A stretch of 64,000 nt of DNA from Clostridiales bacterium (GTDB taxonomy: Bacteria > Bacillota > Clostridia > Christensenellales > Aristaeellaceae), in NCBI GenBank assembly GCA_004555155.1, contig SFJH01000005.1, positions 1-64,000 of the forward strand, written 5' to 3'. Both the position numbers and the translations under genes were made by a program. Shown here in pieces: positions 26,274 to 35,173 of this stretch (positions are counted from its first letter, which is position 1; every line of letters starts with the position of its first letter). The notes beneath the pieces are model-generated. The model did no database searches. It had not been told where the DNA came from and saw only the letters and a program-made list of their open reading frames with translations.

Positions 26274-26473
26274 GCCCCGAGGTGCAGTCTGAATTGTTAA
26301 AACTTGCAATTCAATCGAATAATTTGAATTCATTCCCATCCAAATGCACGATATATCACACATCATTTCACAATTTTTAACCTCGCCGCGCGATATTCGG
26401 AAAAACATCCATGCTATACTAATAAATATGCAAGTGCAGCTGCCTTGCGATGCTCGCGAAGGAAGGGATTCAC
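26274..26473. other. AT-rich divergent intergenic region
   Basis: An AT-rich stretch between the importer promoter and the C26 hydrolase gene. A TATACT box at 26415-26420 is the likely -10 element of the hydrolase gene, without a recognisable -35 box. GAATT/AATTC motifs recur at 26290-26335 (for example TTGCAATTCAATCGAATAATTTGAATTC). No gene is seen. Confidence 0.4.
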
Positions 26474-27187
26474 ATGAAGCCAGTCATCGGTCTGATTCCC
26501 CTGGTGGACGACGAAAAGGAGAGCCTGTGGATGCTGCCCGGATACATGGACGGCGTTGTCTGTGCGGGCGGCGTGCCCATCATGCTGCCGCTGACGGACA
26601 ATGCGCCGGATCTGGCGCAGCTGTGCGGGATGTGCGACGCATTTCTCCTGACCGGCGGTCACGACGTCTCGCCCGAACTCTACGGTGAAGCTCCTCTGCC
26701 CGCATGCGGCGCATGTTCCGCCGCCCGGGACCGGATGGAAAAATACGTGCTGAACTGCGCGCTGCAGGGCGACAAGCCGGTGCTCGGCATCTGTCGGGGC
26801 GTTCAGCTGCTCAACGCGCTGCTGGGCGGCACGCTCTATCAGGATCTGCCCACGCAGCATCCCAGCGCCACCGAGCACCATCAGACGCCGCCCTACGACG
26901 TACCCGTTCACGAGGTGCTCATCCAGCCGGACACGCCTCTGCATGCGCTGCTGGGCCGCGATCGCCTTCCGGTCAACAGCTATCATCACCAGGCGATCAA
27001 GGACCTCTCTCCCCGCCTGAAGCCGATGGCCGTTTCCGAGGACGGGCTCGTGGAGGCCGTCCATCTTCCCGGAAAGCGATTCGTCTGGGGCGTTCAGTGG
27101 CACCCGGAGTTCTCCTTCCGCACCGACGCCGCCAGCGCCGCCATTCTCCGGGCCTTTGTCGGGGCTGCCGCCAATTCTTCTATATAA
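26474..27187 (+). CDS. Peptidase C26, gamma-glutamyl-gamma-aminobutyrate hydrolase-like (PuuD-type)
   Basis: 237-residue class I glutamine-amidotransferase-fold hydrolase. Nucleophile Cys107 lies in LGICRGVQLLNA, and His210/Glu212 in QWHPEF complete the triad; LLTGGHDVSPELYG and VNSYHHQAIK are characteristic of the PuuD family, which cleaves gamma-glutamyl amides in polyamine breakdown. No other putrescine-pathway gene is adjacent, so the substrate is uncertain. The start at 26474 follows GGAAGGG. Confidence 0.9.
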   Translation: MKPVIGLIPLVDDEKESLWMLPGYMDGVVCAGGVPIMLPLTDNAPDLAQLCGMCDAFLLTGGHDVSPELYGEAPLPACGACSAARDRMEKYVLNCALQGDKPVLGICRGVQLLNALLGGTLYQDLPTQHPSATEHHQTPPYDVPVHEVLIQPDTPLHALLGRDRLPVNSYHHQAIKDLSPRLKPMAVSEDGLVEAVHLPGKRFVWGVQWHPEFSFRTDAASAAILRAFVGAAANSSI

Positions 27188-27197
27188 TATAATAGCG

Positions 27198-27240
27198 CCT
27201 GCCGCGAGGGACAGCGTGACGTCCCTCGCGGCAGGTTTGT
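27198..27240. terminator. Bidirectional terminator between the C26 hydrolase and eutC
   Basis: A 15-bp perfect inverted repeat (CCTGCCGCGAGGGAC arms, 27198-27235) followed by TTTGTCTTT on the plus strand. Confidence 0.8.
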
Positions 27241-27245
27241 CTTTC

Positions 27246-28025
27246 TCACAGATCCGACGCGTTCAGCGCCACACCGCTCTTCTTCTCCCTGAGAATCTTC
27301 AGGATGAGCTCCACAATCACCGCTGCGGCTTCCACCGGCGGCAGACTGTGTCGGCTGATGTTGGAGACCACCGTATAACCGGATTCCTCCATCTCCGGAT
27401 GCGCGCGATAGGCGATGTAGGCCGACATGCTCTCGGCCGTCAGCAGGCCCGGCCGCTCGCCGATCAGCACGCAGGTCACCTCGCTGTCCAGCGCGGGCGC
27501 AATATAGCGCGCGGTGTTCACCCGGCAATAGCGCACAAAGAACGGCGTGCCGACGCTGACGCCCTCGTGCGCCAGTCCATCCGCGATGCCGGGCAGCAGA
27601 TCCGGAATGTTGGCCGCCACGGAGGGGGCGCTGAGCCCGTCGCCCACGTACAGCTGCACCTGCGGCGAATGAACACACCTCTCGCGAAGCAGCTGCAGCG
27701 CTTCCTCCGAAAAGCGCCGTCCCAGATCGGGCCGGGTGAGCATTTCATATTTATTCCGGCAGAGGGTCTGCACCTCGAACAGGCCCAGCGCCTGCACGGT
27801 CTCCGGAGAGACCTCGCTGAATACGGCGTCCGCAGCCGCCGCCTGATCCGCGCGGAAGCGCAGCGCGGTGCGGGTGCGATAGCGCGGCCCGGCATGTCCG
27901 ACGCAGATGCGCGCGGGCGTGACCGTCTGCATGCGAACCAGCTCCGCCCGATCCGCCGGATTGGACACGCCGATCTCCCGGGGCAGAGAGGGGTCCGTCA
28001 GGTCCCCGATCCACTGATCGTTCAT
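27246..28025 (-). CDS. eutC: Ethanolamine ammonia-lyase small subunit EutC
   Basis: Small subunit of the B12-dependent lyase that splits ethanolamine into acetaldehyde and ammonia. 259 residues with PARICVGHAGPRYRT, VQLYVGDGLSAPSV, FFVRYCRVNTARYIAP and CVLIGERPGL, all family blocks. Its ATG overlaps the eutB stop by four bases. The longer open frame upstream runs through eutB and is not coding. Confidence 0.96.
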   Translation of the reverse strand: MNDQWIGDLTDPSLPREIGVSNPADRAELVRMQTVTPARICVGHAGPRYRTRTALRFRADQAAAADAVFSEVSPETVQALGLFEVQTLCRNKYEMLTRPDLGRRFSEEALQLLRERCVHSPQVQLYVGDGLSAPSVAANIPDLLPGIADGLAHEGVSVGTPFFVRYCRVNTARYIAPALDSEVTCVLIGERPGLLTAESMSAYIAYRAHPEMEESGYTVVSNISRHSLPPVEAAAVIVELILKILREKKSGVALNASDL

Positions 28026-29407
28026 CGCACAGCACCCCCGTTCATGGTCATCAGCAGGCTCGCGTCGCCGGCGCGGCGGGTCAGACGGCCGTTCTCCCAG
28101 ATCCCGGCGCGCTCCATCCAGGCCTCGAATTCCGGCAGCGGCCGCAGGCCCAGCAGTTCCCGCACGCAGGCGATGTCGTGAAAGCCGTCGGACTGGTACA
28201 TCAGCATCACGTCGTCCCCGCAGGGCAGGCCCATCACATAGTTGCAGCCGGCGTTGGCCAGCAGCAGCGTCAGGCTGTCCACGTCGTTCTGATCGGCCTT
28301 CATGTGATTGGTATAGCAGACGTCGCAGCCCATGGGCACGCCGTGCACCCGCGCGCAGAAATTGTCCTCCAGTCCTGCGCGGATGAGCTGGCGTCCGTCG
28401 TACAGATATTCCGGCCCCATAAAGCCCACCACGGAATTCAGCAGGAAGGGCTTGTAATGCCGCGCCAGGCCATAGCAGCGCGATTCCATCGTCTGCTGAT
28501 CGGCGCCGAAGTGCGCGTCGGACGACAGCTCCGAGGCCTGACCGGTCTCGAAGTACATCACATTCGGGCCCTCGCCGGAGCCCATCTCCCGGAACATCTG
28601 CTGCGCCTCCTCCAGCAGGCCGGTGCTCACGCCGAAGGCGCTCAGCGCCTTTTCCGATCCCGCGATGGACTGAAAGCACAGATCCGCCTTCGCTCCCGCC
28701 CGAACAGCCTTCATCTGGGTGGTCACGTGCGCCAGCACGCAGGTCTGGGTTGGAATTTCGTACCGCATCCGCGTCTCATAAAACAGATTCATGATCGCCG
28801 CGGTGTTCTCCACCGAATCCGTCGCGGGATTCAGGCCGATCAGCGCATCGCCAATGCCGTAGCTGAGTCCCTCCAGCGTCGAAGCCAGCACGCCCGCAGG
28901 CTCGTCCGTCGGATGATTCGGCTGCAGCCGGGACGCGAAGCAGCCCCGCAGTCCGAAATCCGTGTTGCAGTGCGAGCGCACCTCGATCTTTCGGGAGGCA
29001 TACACCAGATCGAGATTTCCCATGAGCTTGCTGACGCCTGCGATCACCTCGCTGGTCATTCCCCGGGAGGCCTTGAGGATATCATCGCCCGAGGTTTCCT
29101 CGTCCAGCATCCATTCCCGCAGTTCGCCGATGGTCATTCCCTCGATCCGCCGGTACTCCGCCTCGTCCAGATCGTCCTGAATGATCCGCGTAACGGAATC
29201 CTGTTCATAGGGAACCGAGGGATTTTCGCGCAGATCGTGCACCGTCAGTTCGCTCAGCACGATCTTGGCAGCCACACGCTCGCGGTCGTTCTCCGCAGCG
29301 ACGCCCGCCAGCACATCGCCGGACTTGGGCTCGTTGGCCTTGGCCAGCACCTCCTTGACGGATGAAAACCGATAGCCGCTTCCATACAGTCTGACGTTCA
29401 GCTTCAA
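28022..29407 (-). CDS. eutB: Ethanolamine ammonia-lyase large subunit EutB
   Basis: TIM-barrel catalytic subunit carrying the cobalamin and substrate sites. 461 residues from a TTG at 29407, placed seven bases after GGAGGTG and aligning the N-terminus (LKLNVRLYGSGYRF) with known EutB; an ATG at 29425 is possible but lies upstream of the Shine-Dalgarno sequence. Blocks include SGDVLAGVAAENDRERVAAK, SHCNTDFGLRGCF, LQPNHPTDEPAG, IGLNPATDS, and HMKADQND. Confidence 0.95.
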   Translation of the reverse strand: MKLNVRLYGSGYRFSSVKEVLAKANEPKSGDVLAGVAAENDRERVAAKIVLSELTVHDLRENPSVPYEQDSVTRIIQDDLDEAEYRRIEGMTIGELREWMLDEETSGDDILKASRGMTSEVIAGVSKLMGNLDLVYASRKIEVRSHCNTDFGLRGCFASRLQPNHPTDEPAGVLASTLEGLSYGIGDALIGLNPATDSVENTAAIMNLFYETRMRYEIPTQTCVLAHVTTQMKAVRAGAKADLCFQSIAGSEKALSAFGVSTGLLEEAQQMFREMGSGEGPNVMYFETGQASELSSDAHFGADQQTMESRCYGLARHYKPFLLNSVVGFMGPEYLYDGRQLIRAGLEDNFCARVHGVPMGCDVCYTNHMKADQNDVDSLTLLLANAGCNYVMGLPCGDDVMLMYQSDGFHDIACVRELLGLRPLPEFEAWMERAGIWENGRLTRRAGDASLLMTMNGGAVR

Positions 29408-29435
29408 ATCGACACCTCCGGACATCCCGTTGCAA

Positions 29436-29471
29436 ACAAGGGCGCCATGCCGCTGGCATAGGCGCCCTTGT
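29436..29471 (-). terminator. Hairpin between eutA and eutB
   Basis: An inverted repeat (ACAAGGGCGCC with GGCGCCCTTGT, plus a GGCAT/ATGCC extension) is followed by TTTGC on the minus strand. It could partially terminate after eutA or protect the eutBC mRNA; eutBC has no clear promoter of its own in the 150-bp gap. Confidence 0.5.
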
Positions 29472-29560
29472 CTGTGCAGGATGAAGTCTATTGCTGTCTA
29501 TCCTAATCCATTTTTCGCCTTCTGTCAATACCCAGCCGGTCTTTTTTCCCGGAGCAAACG

Positions 29561-30970
29561 TTAAGAAGGCGTTTCGTAAACCAGTGTCTTGATGACCACA
29601 GGAACCACACCAGCCACCGGACGGGCAATATCGATATAGTCGCCCATATCCAGGCGAATGCGATCGAGGCAGATCAGGCGGCGAGGCGCGCCGTCCATGC
29701 GCCGGATGGCCATGCCCAGCGCCTTTGCAAAGTCGTTTTCCACCGCCACCGTCAGAAGGCCCTCCTCGTCCGCCAGCGCGACCAGCTGACGGGCCATCTC
29801 CAGAATCTGCCGATACCCGGGCGAGACCGGCCCGCGAAACCACAGGCACGCACGCCTTCCCTCGCAGCGCGCCAGCGCAGGCTGCGCCAGCTCCGCCAGG
29901 CGGCTGTAATCCTCCTCGCCCGGAAAGACCCGCACCACGGGCCGGTTCCGGAGAGGCAGCGCCTCCGCATCGCAGATCACCGTGCTGCCGCTGAGCCGCA
30001 GCGAGTGGCATCCCGCGCCCACGACCGTCGCCCGGATGCGCTCCTCTGTCGGCTGTACGGCAATTCCGTCCTGCGCAAACCGCTCCCGGATGCACTGGCC
30101 CAGCAGCGGGCCGATATCTCCGAAAACCAGCTGTTCAAAATCCGCCACCGGCGCGTTCCCGTAGACGTATTCGGATACGCCGCCGGAAAACGAGCACCGA
30201 TCCGGCAGGCAGTCCGCCTTCGCCGCATGGCCGATGAACAGCGCGGATTCCGCGTCCTCCAGCGCCTCTCCCCGGCAAAGCTTCGACAGCACCTCCGCCA
30301 TGGCTTCGCACAGCCGCACGAGCTCGCACCAGTCCGCCCGCCGTCCGGGATCGAGTCCAATGCCCCGCCAGGCCATCAGCGGTTTCAGCCGGTCGGACAC
30401 ATACAGAACCGTGCCATCCGCCGCCAGTCTCACCAGGCGGCCGCCAATATCCAGCGCATAGCTGTCCAGCAGCGCTCCGTTTTCAAAGATCGCGGCGTTC
30501 GTGGTGCCGCCGCCGATGTCCAGGTTCAGAAACCTGCCCGCACGCTCCCGGGAATGGGCGCAGGCGCCTGCGCCCATTCCGGCCAGCACGCCCTCCAGAT
30601 CCGCACCGGCCGTCGCGACCACAAATTCTCCCGCGCATTCCGACAGGGCATTCAGCACGCCGTCCGCGTTCTGCTTGCGCGCCGCCTCTCCGGTGATGAT
30701 GGCCGCGCCAGTGGCCACTTCGCTCCGCTCCACGCCCGCGCTGCGGTAGCACTCGTCGACGAAGCGCTTGAGCGCCGGCAGATCGATGGTGCTCCCATCC
30801 AGCAGCGGCGTAAAGCGAATCGGGCTGGCGTACAGCACCTCCCTGCGCAGCACCCGGACATCCGCCTTGCTGAACATGCCGGAGCTGTCGCCGATAGTCA
30901 GCCGGCTGATGATCATCTGGGATGTGCTCGTTCCGATGTCAATGCCGATGCTGAGAATACTCTGCGCCAT
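29561..30970 (-). CDS. eutA: Ethanolamine ammonia-lyase reactivating factor EutA
   Basis: Chaperone-like ATPase of the actin fold that swaps damaged cobalamin out of EutBC. 469 residues with the N-terminal phosphate loop SIGIDIGTSTSQMIISRL, the DIGGGTTNAAIFENG block and the VGAGCHSLRLSGST segment. It leads the eutA-eutB-eutC unit from its own promoter. No eutL/M/N/K/S shell genes, eutE, eutG or a eut regulator occur in the window. Confidence 0.94.
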   Translation of the reverse strand: MAQSILSIGIDIGTSTSQMIISRLTIGDSSGMFSKADVRVLRREVLYASPIRFTPLLDGSTIDLPALKRFVDECYRSAGVERSEVATGAAIITGEAARKQNADGVLNALSECAGEFVVATAGADLEGVLAGMGAGACAHSRERAGRFLNLDIGGGTTNAAIFENGALLDSYALDIGGRLVRLAADGTVLYVSDRLKPLMAWRGIGLDPGRRADWCELVRLCEAMAEVLSKLCRGEALEDAESALFIGHAAKADCLPDRCSFSGGVSEYVYGNAPVADFEQLVFGDIGPLLGQCIRERFAQDGIAVQPTEERIRATVVGAGCHSLRLSGSTVICDAEALPLRNRPVVRVFPGEEDYSRLAELAQPALARCEGRRACLWFRGPVSPGYRQILEMARQLVALADEEGLLTVAVENDFAKALGMAIRRMDGAPRRLICLDRIRLDMGDYIDIARPVAGVVPVVIKTLVYETPS

Positions 30971-31000
30971 GCGGCTCCCCCCTCTCGCGAGCTTTGGCCT

Positions 31001-31029
31001 ATTTTACATTGTCCTGAGCGACTTGTCAA
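31001..31029 (-). promoter_or_regulatory. Promoter of the eutABC unit
   Basis: TTGACA (31024-31029) and TAAAAT (31001-31006) with a 17-bp spacer on the minus strand, about 30 bp before eutA. Confidence 0.82.
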
Positions 31030-31388
31030 CCCGCCGCCCGCCATTCTGCATTTTTCATTTTTACAATTCATTTTCATCCATAAAAATGGCGGAATCCCAC
31101 CTCATTTTCCCGTATTTTGCAATTTGCATTTGCCCGAATCCATCTCATTTTGCATTTCCGTACCTGCCCTCTGTCCCGGCTCCGGTCCGGGGAGCGCTCT
31201 TTTTCCGGGTTCCGGCGCTTACAGGATCTTGACGGTTTGCCCTCCCGGTTGCCCAAACCCTCCAAAATGCTTCCTCCCGAATCGATCACATTGCCCGTTT
31301 TGGCGCAGAATCGTATACGGCCTGCAAGAAAATCACTCAAAACAAATAGGTTGATTGGTTTTCCTGCATTTCATCCGGACGCCGCCGC
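31030..31388. other. Gene-free divergent region with CATTTT repeats
   Basis: A 360-bp AT-rich stretch in a GC-rich neighbourhood. CATTTT/GCATTT units recur (31047-31075, 31100-31160), and a small hairpin (GCTCC/GGAGC) followed by GCTCTTTTT at about 31180-31205 looks like a plus-strand terminator although no plus-strand gene precedes it. A small RNA is conceivable but I see no good promoter for one. No convincing ORF. Confidence 0.35.
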
Positions 31389-31417
31389 TTGACACGCATT
31401 TTACACGGTGCTATAAT
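31389..31417 (+). promoter_or_regulatory. Consensus promoter of the phosphatase-linked ABC operon
   Basis: TTGACA (31389-31394) and TATAAT (31412-31417), 17 bp apart. The transcript would begin with a stem-loop (CCCATCG 31421-31427 with CGATGGG 31450-31456). Confidence 0.9.
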
Positions 31418-31491
31418 TCGCCCATCGTTCGGCAGCCCGGGAAGCTGAGCGATGGGAATACGCCGAAAAATCTTGAAAAGGATGGATGACC

Positions 31492-32580
31492 ATGAAGAAG
31501 ACGTTCCCGCTCCTGCTCGTATTCGCAATCGCACTGTGCGCGCTGGTCGCGGCGCAGGCGGAATCGGTCAGCCTGAACGACGCAACTCTTGATGAGATCA
31601 TTGCAAAGGCGCAAGAGATCGGCGACATCCAGTCGGTCGGCATGCCGGACGACTGGGCCAACTGGGGTGAAACCTGGGGCGATATTCTGGAAACCTACGG
31701 GATCACGCACAGCGACATCGACATGAGCTCCGGAGAGGAGCTGGCCCTGTTCGCCGCGGAGAGCGGCGCGGGCACCAAGGACATCGGCGACGTCGGCCAG
31801 AGCTATGCGCCCGTCGCGCTGGAAATGGACGTGGTGCAGCCCTACAAGCCCACCACCTGGGATACCATCCCCGATTTTGCCAGGCTGGATGACGACGGCT
31901 ATTGCATCATGGCCTACTACGGCACGATCGCCTTCATCACCAACACCTCGCTGGTCGATACGCCGCCTGCGAGCTGGGCGGACATTCTGGAAGGGGATTA
32001 CAAGGTCAGCATCGGCGATGTGACCGTCGGCGCGTCCTCCCAGTGCTCCGTGCTGTCCGCGGCGCTCGCTTTCGGCGGCAGCGAAGCCGACGTGCAGCCC
32101 GGCATCGATTTCTTCATCGAGCTGGCGGAGGCCGGCCGCATCGACACCGGCGACGCCTCCACCGCCCGTCTGGAAAAGGGCGAGATCGCCGTCATGGTGA
32201 CCTGGGACTATCTGGCCCTGCAGCGCCGCGACACCATTCTGGCCAACAACCCGGACATGAGCTTTGATATCTGCATTCCCAGCGACGGCGCCATTCAGTC
32301 CGGCTATACCACCGTGCTGAACAAATACGCGCCGAACCCGTGGGGCGCTGCCCTCGCCCGGGAATACATCTTCTCCGACGCCGGTCAGATCAATCTGGCC
32401 CGCGGCTACGCCAAGCCGGTGCGCGACGTCGAACTGCCCGAGGAGCTTCAGGCCGCGATGATTCCCGACGAGCAATATGCCAACGCCCGCTTCATCGAGG
32501 ACTACGACGCCTGGACCGAATCCGTGGCGTACATGTCCCAGGCCTGGGAGGAAGAGGTCATCCCCAGCCTTCCGCAGTAA
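31492..32580 (+). CDS. ABC importer substrate-binding protein (extracellular family 1, PotD/2-aminoethylphosphonate-like)
   Basis: 362 residues with a signal peptide ending AAQA; no lipobox cysteine is visible, which is unusual for a Gram-positive binding protein. The body has the type II binding-protein layout (GTIAFITNTSLV, ARLEKGEIAVMVTWDYLA, FSDAGQINLARGYAKPVR near the C-terminus). Homologues bind polyamines, iron or phosphonates. The neighbouring phosphatase-superfamily gene makes a phosphorylated ligand attractive (inference). The start at 31492 was chosen over 31486 for better spacing from AAAAGG. Confidence 0.85.
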   Translation: MKKTFPLLLVFAIALCALVAAQAESVSLNDATLDEIIAKAQEIGDIQSVGMPDDWANWGETWGDILETYGITHSDIDMSSGEELALFAAESGAGTKDIGDVGQSYAPVALEMDVVQPYKPTTWDTIPDFARLDDDGYCIMAYYGTIAFITNTSLVDTPPASWADILEGDYKVSIGDVTVGASSQCSVLSAALAFGGSEADVQPGIDFFIELAEAGRIDTGDASTARLEKGEIAVMVTWDYLALQRRDTILANNPDMSFDICIPSDGAIQSGYTTVLNKYAPNPWGAALAREYIFSDAGQINLARGYAKPVRDVELPEELQAAMIPDEQYANARFIEDYDAWTESVAYMSQAWEEEVIPSLPQ

Positions 32581-32597
32581 AACCGGTTCCCCGCAGC

Positions 32598-32631
32598 AAA
32601 GGAGCTGCCGCAGAAATGCGGCGGCTCCTTT
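32598..32631 (+). terminator. Attenuating hairpin after the binding-protein gene
   Basis: A 15-bp inverted repeat (AAAGGAGCTGCCGCA with TGCGGCGGCTCCTTT, loop GAAA) with only CTGTTTCC after it. It probably reduces downstream transcription relative to the binding protein. Confidence 0.6.
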
Positions 32632-32682
32632 CTGTTTCCTGCGAAGGGCAAGCAATCTGATTGAATACGGAGGATGAAAGCC

Positions 32683-33507
32683 ATGGGAAAGGCGATTCTG
32701 ATCCTGCTGGACGCCTGCGGATACGACGCTGCAGCGCGCTATGCCGGAACTCTGGAACAGGCCGTGGAAGCGGGCGCCTGCGCCAAATACAAGGCGACCG
32801 GCCGTCTGCCCTCGCTGTCGCGGCCGATGTATGAAACCATCCTGACCGGTCTCGAGGCCGGCGCGCACGGAATTTTCACCAACGACACCCGGCGGCCCAG
32901 CAGATGCCCGAACCTGTTCTCGCTCTGCCAGCAGCAGGGCCTGACCACCGCCGCCGCGGCCTATGGATGGATGCGCGAGCTGTATATCGGAGACGGCCCC
33001 TTCGATCCGGCCCGCCAGCGCTTCTGTCTGGATGGCGAAGGGGCGATTCAGCACGGCATCTTCTATTGTGAGGATCAATATCCGGACTCCCATCTGTTCG
33101 CAGACGCGGATTTCCTGGTCGATCAATACCGGCCGGACTTCCTGCTGATCCATCCGATGAACATCGACTACGCCGGACACCGGCATGGCTCGGAGAGCAT
33201 CCAGTACCGCTATAGCGTGATGAACGCCGGACTGCTGATTGCGGCGCGACTGAAGGCATGGCGCGAAATGGGCTACTCCGTCGTCGTCACCGCCGATCAT
33301 GGCATGGACGCGCAGGGAATTCACGGCGGCACGCTTCCCGAACAGCGCGACGTTCCGATATACATCTTTTCCGACGCCGTGGAATACGGCGACTTTTCCG
33401 CAGAGCCGCTCTCCCAACTGACCGTCGCGCCGCTGCTGTGCGCTCTGCTGGGACTTTCGCCCGCCGCGGCCATGATTCCCAATCAGATCCGGAGGAGAGA
33501 ACCATGA
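32683..33507 (+). CDS. Alkaline phosphatase superfamily hydrolase (phosphodiesterase/nucleotide pyrophosphatase type)
   Basis: 274 residues, no signal peptide, so probably cytoplasmic. All two-metal ligands can be traced: Asp10 (LILLDACG), nucleophile Ser44 or Ser46 (LPSLSRP), Asp162 and His166 (IDYAGH), Asp205-His206 (TADHGM) and His214 (GIHGG). The family hydrolyses phosphate mono- or diesters, or phosphonoacetate. Located between a binding protein and its permeases, it may process the imported compound. The start at 32683 is nine bases after GGAGG; an ATG at 32674 abuts the site. The stop overlaps the next start (ATGA). Confidence 0.85.
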   Translation: MGKAILILLDACGYDAAARYAGTLEQAVEAGACAKYKATGRLPSLSRPMYETILTGLEAGAHGIFTNDTRRPSRCPNLFSLCQQQGLTTAAAAYGWMRELYIGDGPFDPARQRFCLDGEGAIQHGIFYCEDQYPDSHLFADADFLVDQYRPDFLLIHPMNIDYAGHRHGSESIQYRYSVMNAGLLIAARLKAWREMGYSVVVTADHGMDAQGIHGGTLPEQRDVPIYIFSDAVEYGDFSAEPLSQLTVAPLLCALLGLSPAAAMIPNQIRRREP

Positions 33508-34355
33508 AAACCATCAAACGCCTGAGCCGGTACTGTCCCCTGCTTCCGTTCCTGATCATCGTCGGCATCTATGAGGTGGTACCGCTGGCCTTCATCGTGG
33601 TGCGCGGCTTCTATTCGCCGGGAACCACCATGCTTTCCGTGGAGAACTACCAGGCCGTGCTCTCCAAGAAGGTCTATCTCACCTGCATCCGCAACAGCAT
33701 GTACGTTTCCCTGCTCTCCGCCTTTGCCGGACTGGCGATTTCCTTTCTGACCGCGCTTTCGCTGACCAAGGTTTCGCCAAAGATCCAGAGCGTCGGTCTT
33801 TCGCTGCTGAACATCACGTCGAACTTCGGCGGCGTCGCGCTGGCCTTTGCGTTCATCATCATTCTGGGCAGCGCGGGCGTGCTGGTCAACGTCGGCCGGA
33901 TTCTGAACATCGGCTTTCTGGCGGACTTTGACCTGTACAGCCGCGACGGTTTGATCTTCATGTATATCTATTTCCAGATTCCCCTGGGCACGCTGCTCCT
34001 GCTGCCCGCCTTTGAGGCCATCAAGGTGGAATGGAAGGAATCGGCCGCGCTGATGAAGGCTTCCAGCACGACCTTCTGGCTGAGGGTGGGCATTCCCGTG
34101 CTGGCGCCCAGTCTGCTGAGCACCTTCTCCATTCTGTTTGCCAATGCGCTGACCGCGTTCAACTGCGTATACGCGCTGGTCAGCAACTCCTTTCTGCTGC
34201 TGCCGATCAAGATTCAGAGCATGTTTGTCGGCGACGTAAAGCTTCAGCCGGAGCTGGGCAGCGCGCTCTCCACGATCATGCTGCTGATTCTGGTCGCGGT
34301 GATGGGCGCATGCAACCTCGTCAAATGGATGCTGGACAGGAGGATGGCCAAATGA
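33504..34355 (+). CDS. ABC importer permease subunit 1 (PotB/PhnU-like)
   Basis: 283 residues with six predicted membrane helices. The BPD_transp_1 EAA loop is recognisable as EWKESAALMKASSTTFWLRVGIPVLAPSL. GGAGGAG precedes the ATG, which overlaps the upstream stop; its own stop overlaps the next permease. Confidence 0.9.
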   Translation: MKTIKRLSRYCPLLPFLIIVGIYEVVPLAFIVVRGFYSPGTTMLSVENYQAVLSKKVYLTCIRNSMYVSLLSAFAGLAISFLTALSLTKVSPKIQSVGLSLLNITSNFGGVALAFAFIIILGSAGVLVNVGRILNIGFLADFDLYSRDGLIFMYIYFQIPLGTLLLLPAFEAIKVEWKESAALMKASSTTFWLRVGIPVLAPSLLSTFSILFANALTAFNCVYALVSNSFLLLPIKIQSMFVGDVKLQPELGSALSTIMLLILVAVMGACNLVKWMLDRRMAK

Positions 34356-35161
34356 AAAGAAGAAACGGCGCTGCCTGCGCAGTGCTCATCGCGGTCGGTC
34401 TGTACCTGCTGATCCCGGTGCTCTGTACGTTCGTCTATGCGTTCTGCACCGCCTGGACGGACCTGCTGCCCCGGAGCTTCACGCTGAAATTCTTTCTGGA
34501 AATCTTTGAGGATCCCCGGTTTCTGCCCTCCATTGGCCGCGCGCTGATCATCTCGGTGATTCCGATCCTCATCACCACCTGCGCGGTCACGCTGGCGCTG
34601 TACGTCTGCACGGTATACGCGCCGAAGCTGGAGCGGCTTGTTCAGACGCTGTGCATGGCCCCCTACACCATTCAGGGCGTGATTCTCGCCGTAGCGGTGC
34701 TGACGATGTACTCCGCCCAGACGGGCTTTCTCGGCAATCGCATCATCATGCTCTCCGGCGTGTACTGCATCTGCATCATGCCCCACATCTACACCGGCGT
34801 GCGCAACAGTCTGAACACCGTCAACGTTCCCCGGATGCTGGAAGCCGCCGAAATCCTGGGCGCTGGCAAGCTGTACGCCTTCGTGCGGACGATTCTGCCG
34901 TCGCTGCTCTCCGGCGTTGTGATCTCCGCCATGATGTCGCTGGCCGGACTGATCGGCGACTATGTCGTCATCAAGATCCTGGCCGGAAGCTACTGGACCA
35001 CCGCCATGGTGCTGCTGATGAACTCCCGCTCCGTCGAAGGTCAGCTGAGCAGTGCCATGATCGTCGTGATCTTCTCGATCAACCTGCTGATCTCCTTTGC
35101 GGTATTCACCCTGCGGAGGCACAGCCAGGAAAAGCGCAGCCGCGTTCACAGCGCCAAGTGA
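34352..35161 (+). CDS. ABC importer permease subunit 2 (PotC/PhnV-like)
   Basis: 269 residues with six predicted membrane helices and the EAA loop MLEAAEILGAGKLYAFVRTILPSLL. It pairs with the previous permease as in spermidine/putrescine and phosphonate importers. GGAGG precedes the ATG. Confidence 0.9.
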   Translation: MKRRNGAACAVLIAVGLYLLIPVLCTFVYAFCTAWTDLLPRSFTLKFFLEIFEDPRFLPSIGRALIISVIPILITTCAVTLALYVCTVYAPKLERLVQTLCMAPYTIQGVILAVAVLTMYSAQTGFLGNRIIMLSGVYCICIMPHIYTGVRNSLNTVNVPRMLEAAEILGAGKLYAFVRTILPSLLSGVVISAMMSLAGLIGDYVVIKILAGSYWTTAMVLLMNSRSVEGQLSSAMIVVIFSINLLISFAVFTLRRHSQEKRSRVHSAK

Positions 35162-35173
35162 GGAGGAAGTACC

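Noticed and set aside
31047..31160. CATTTT-type repeats as a CRISPR array or mobile-element remnant
   Set aside because: Units are short, irregularly spaced and degenerate, with no uniform repeats or spacers and no cas or transposase gene.
32598..32631. Hairpin after the Pot/Phn-like binding protein as a full operon end
   Set aside because: The following hydrolase and permease genes have no promoter, and the hairpin lacks a T-run, so partial attenuation within one operon fits better.
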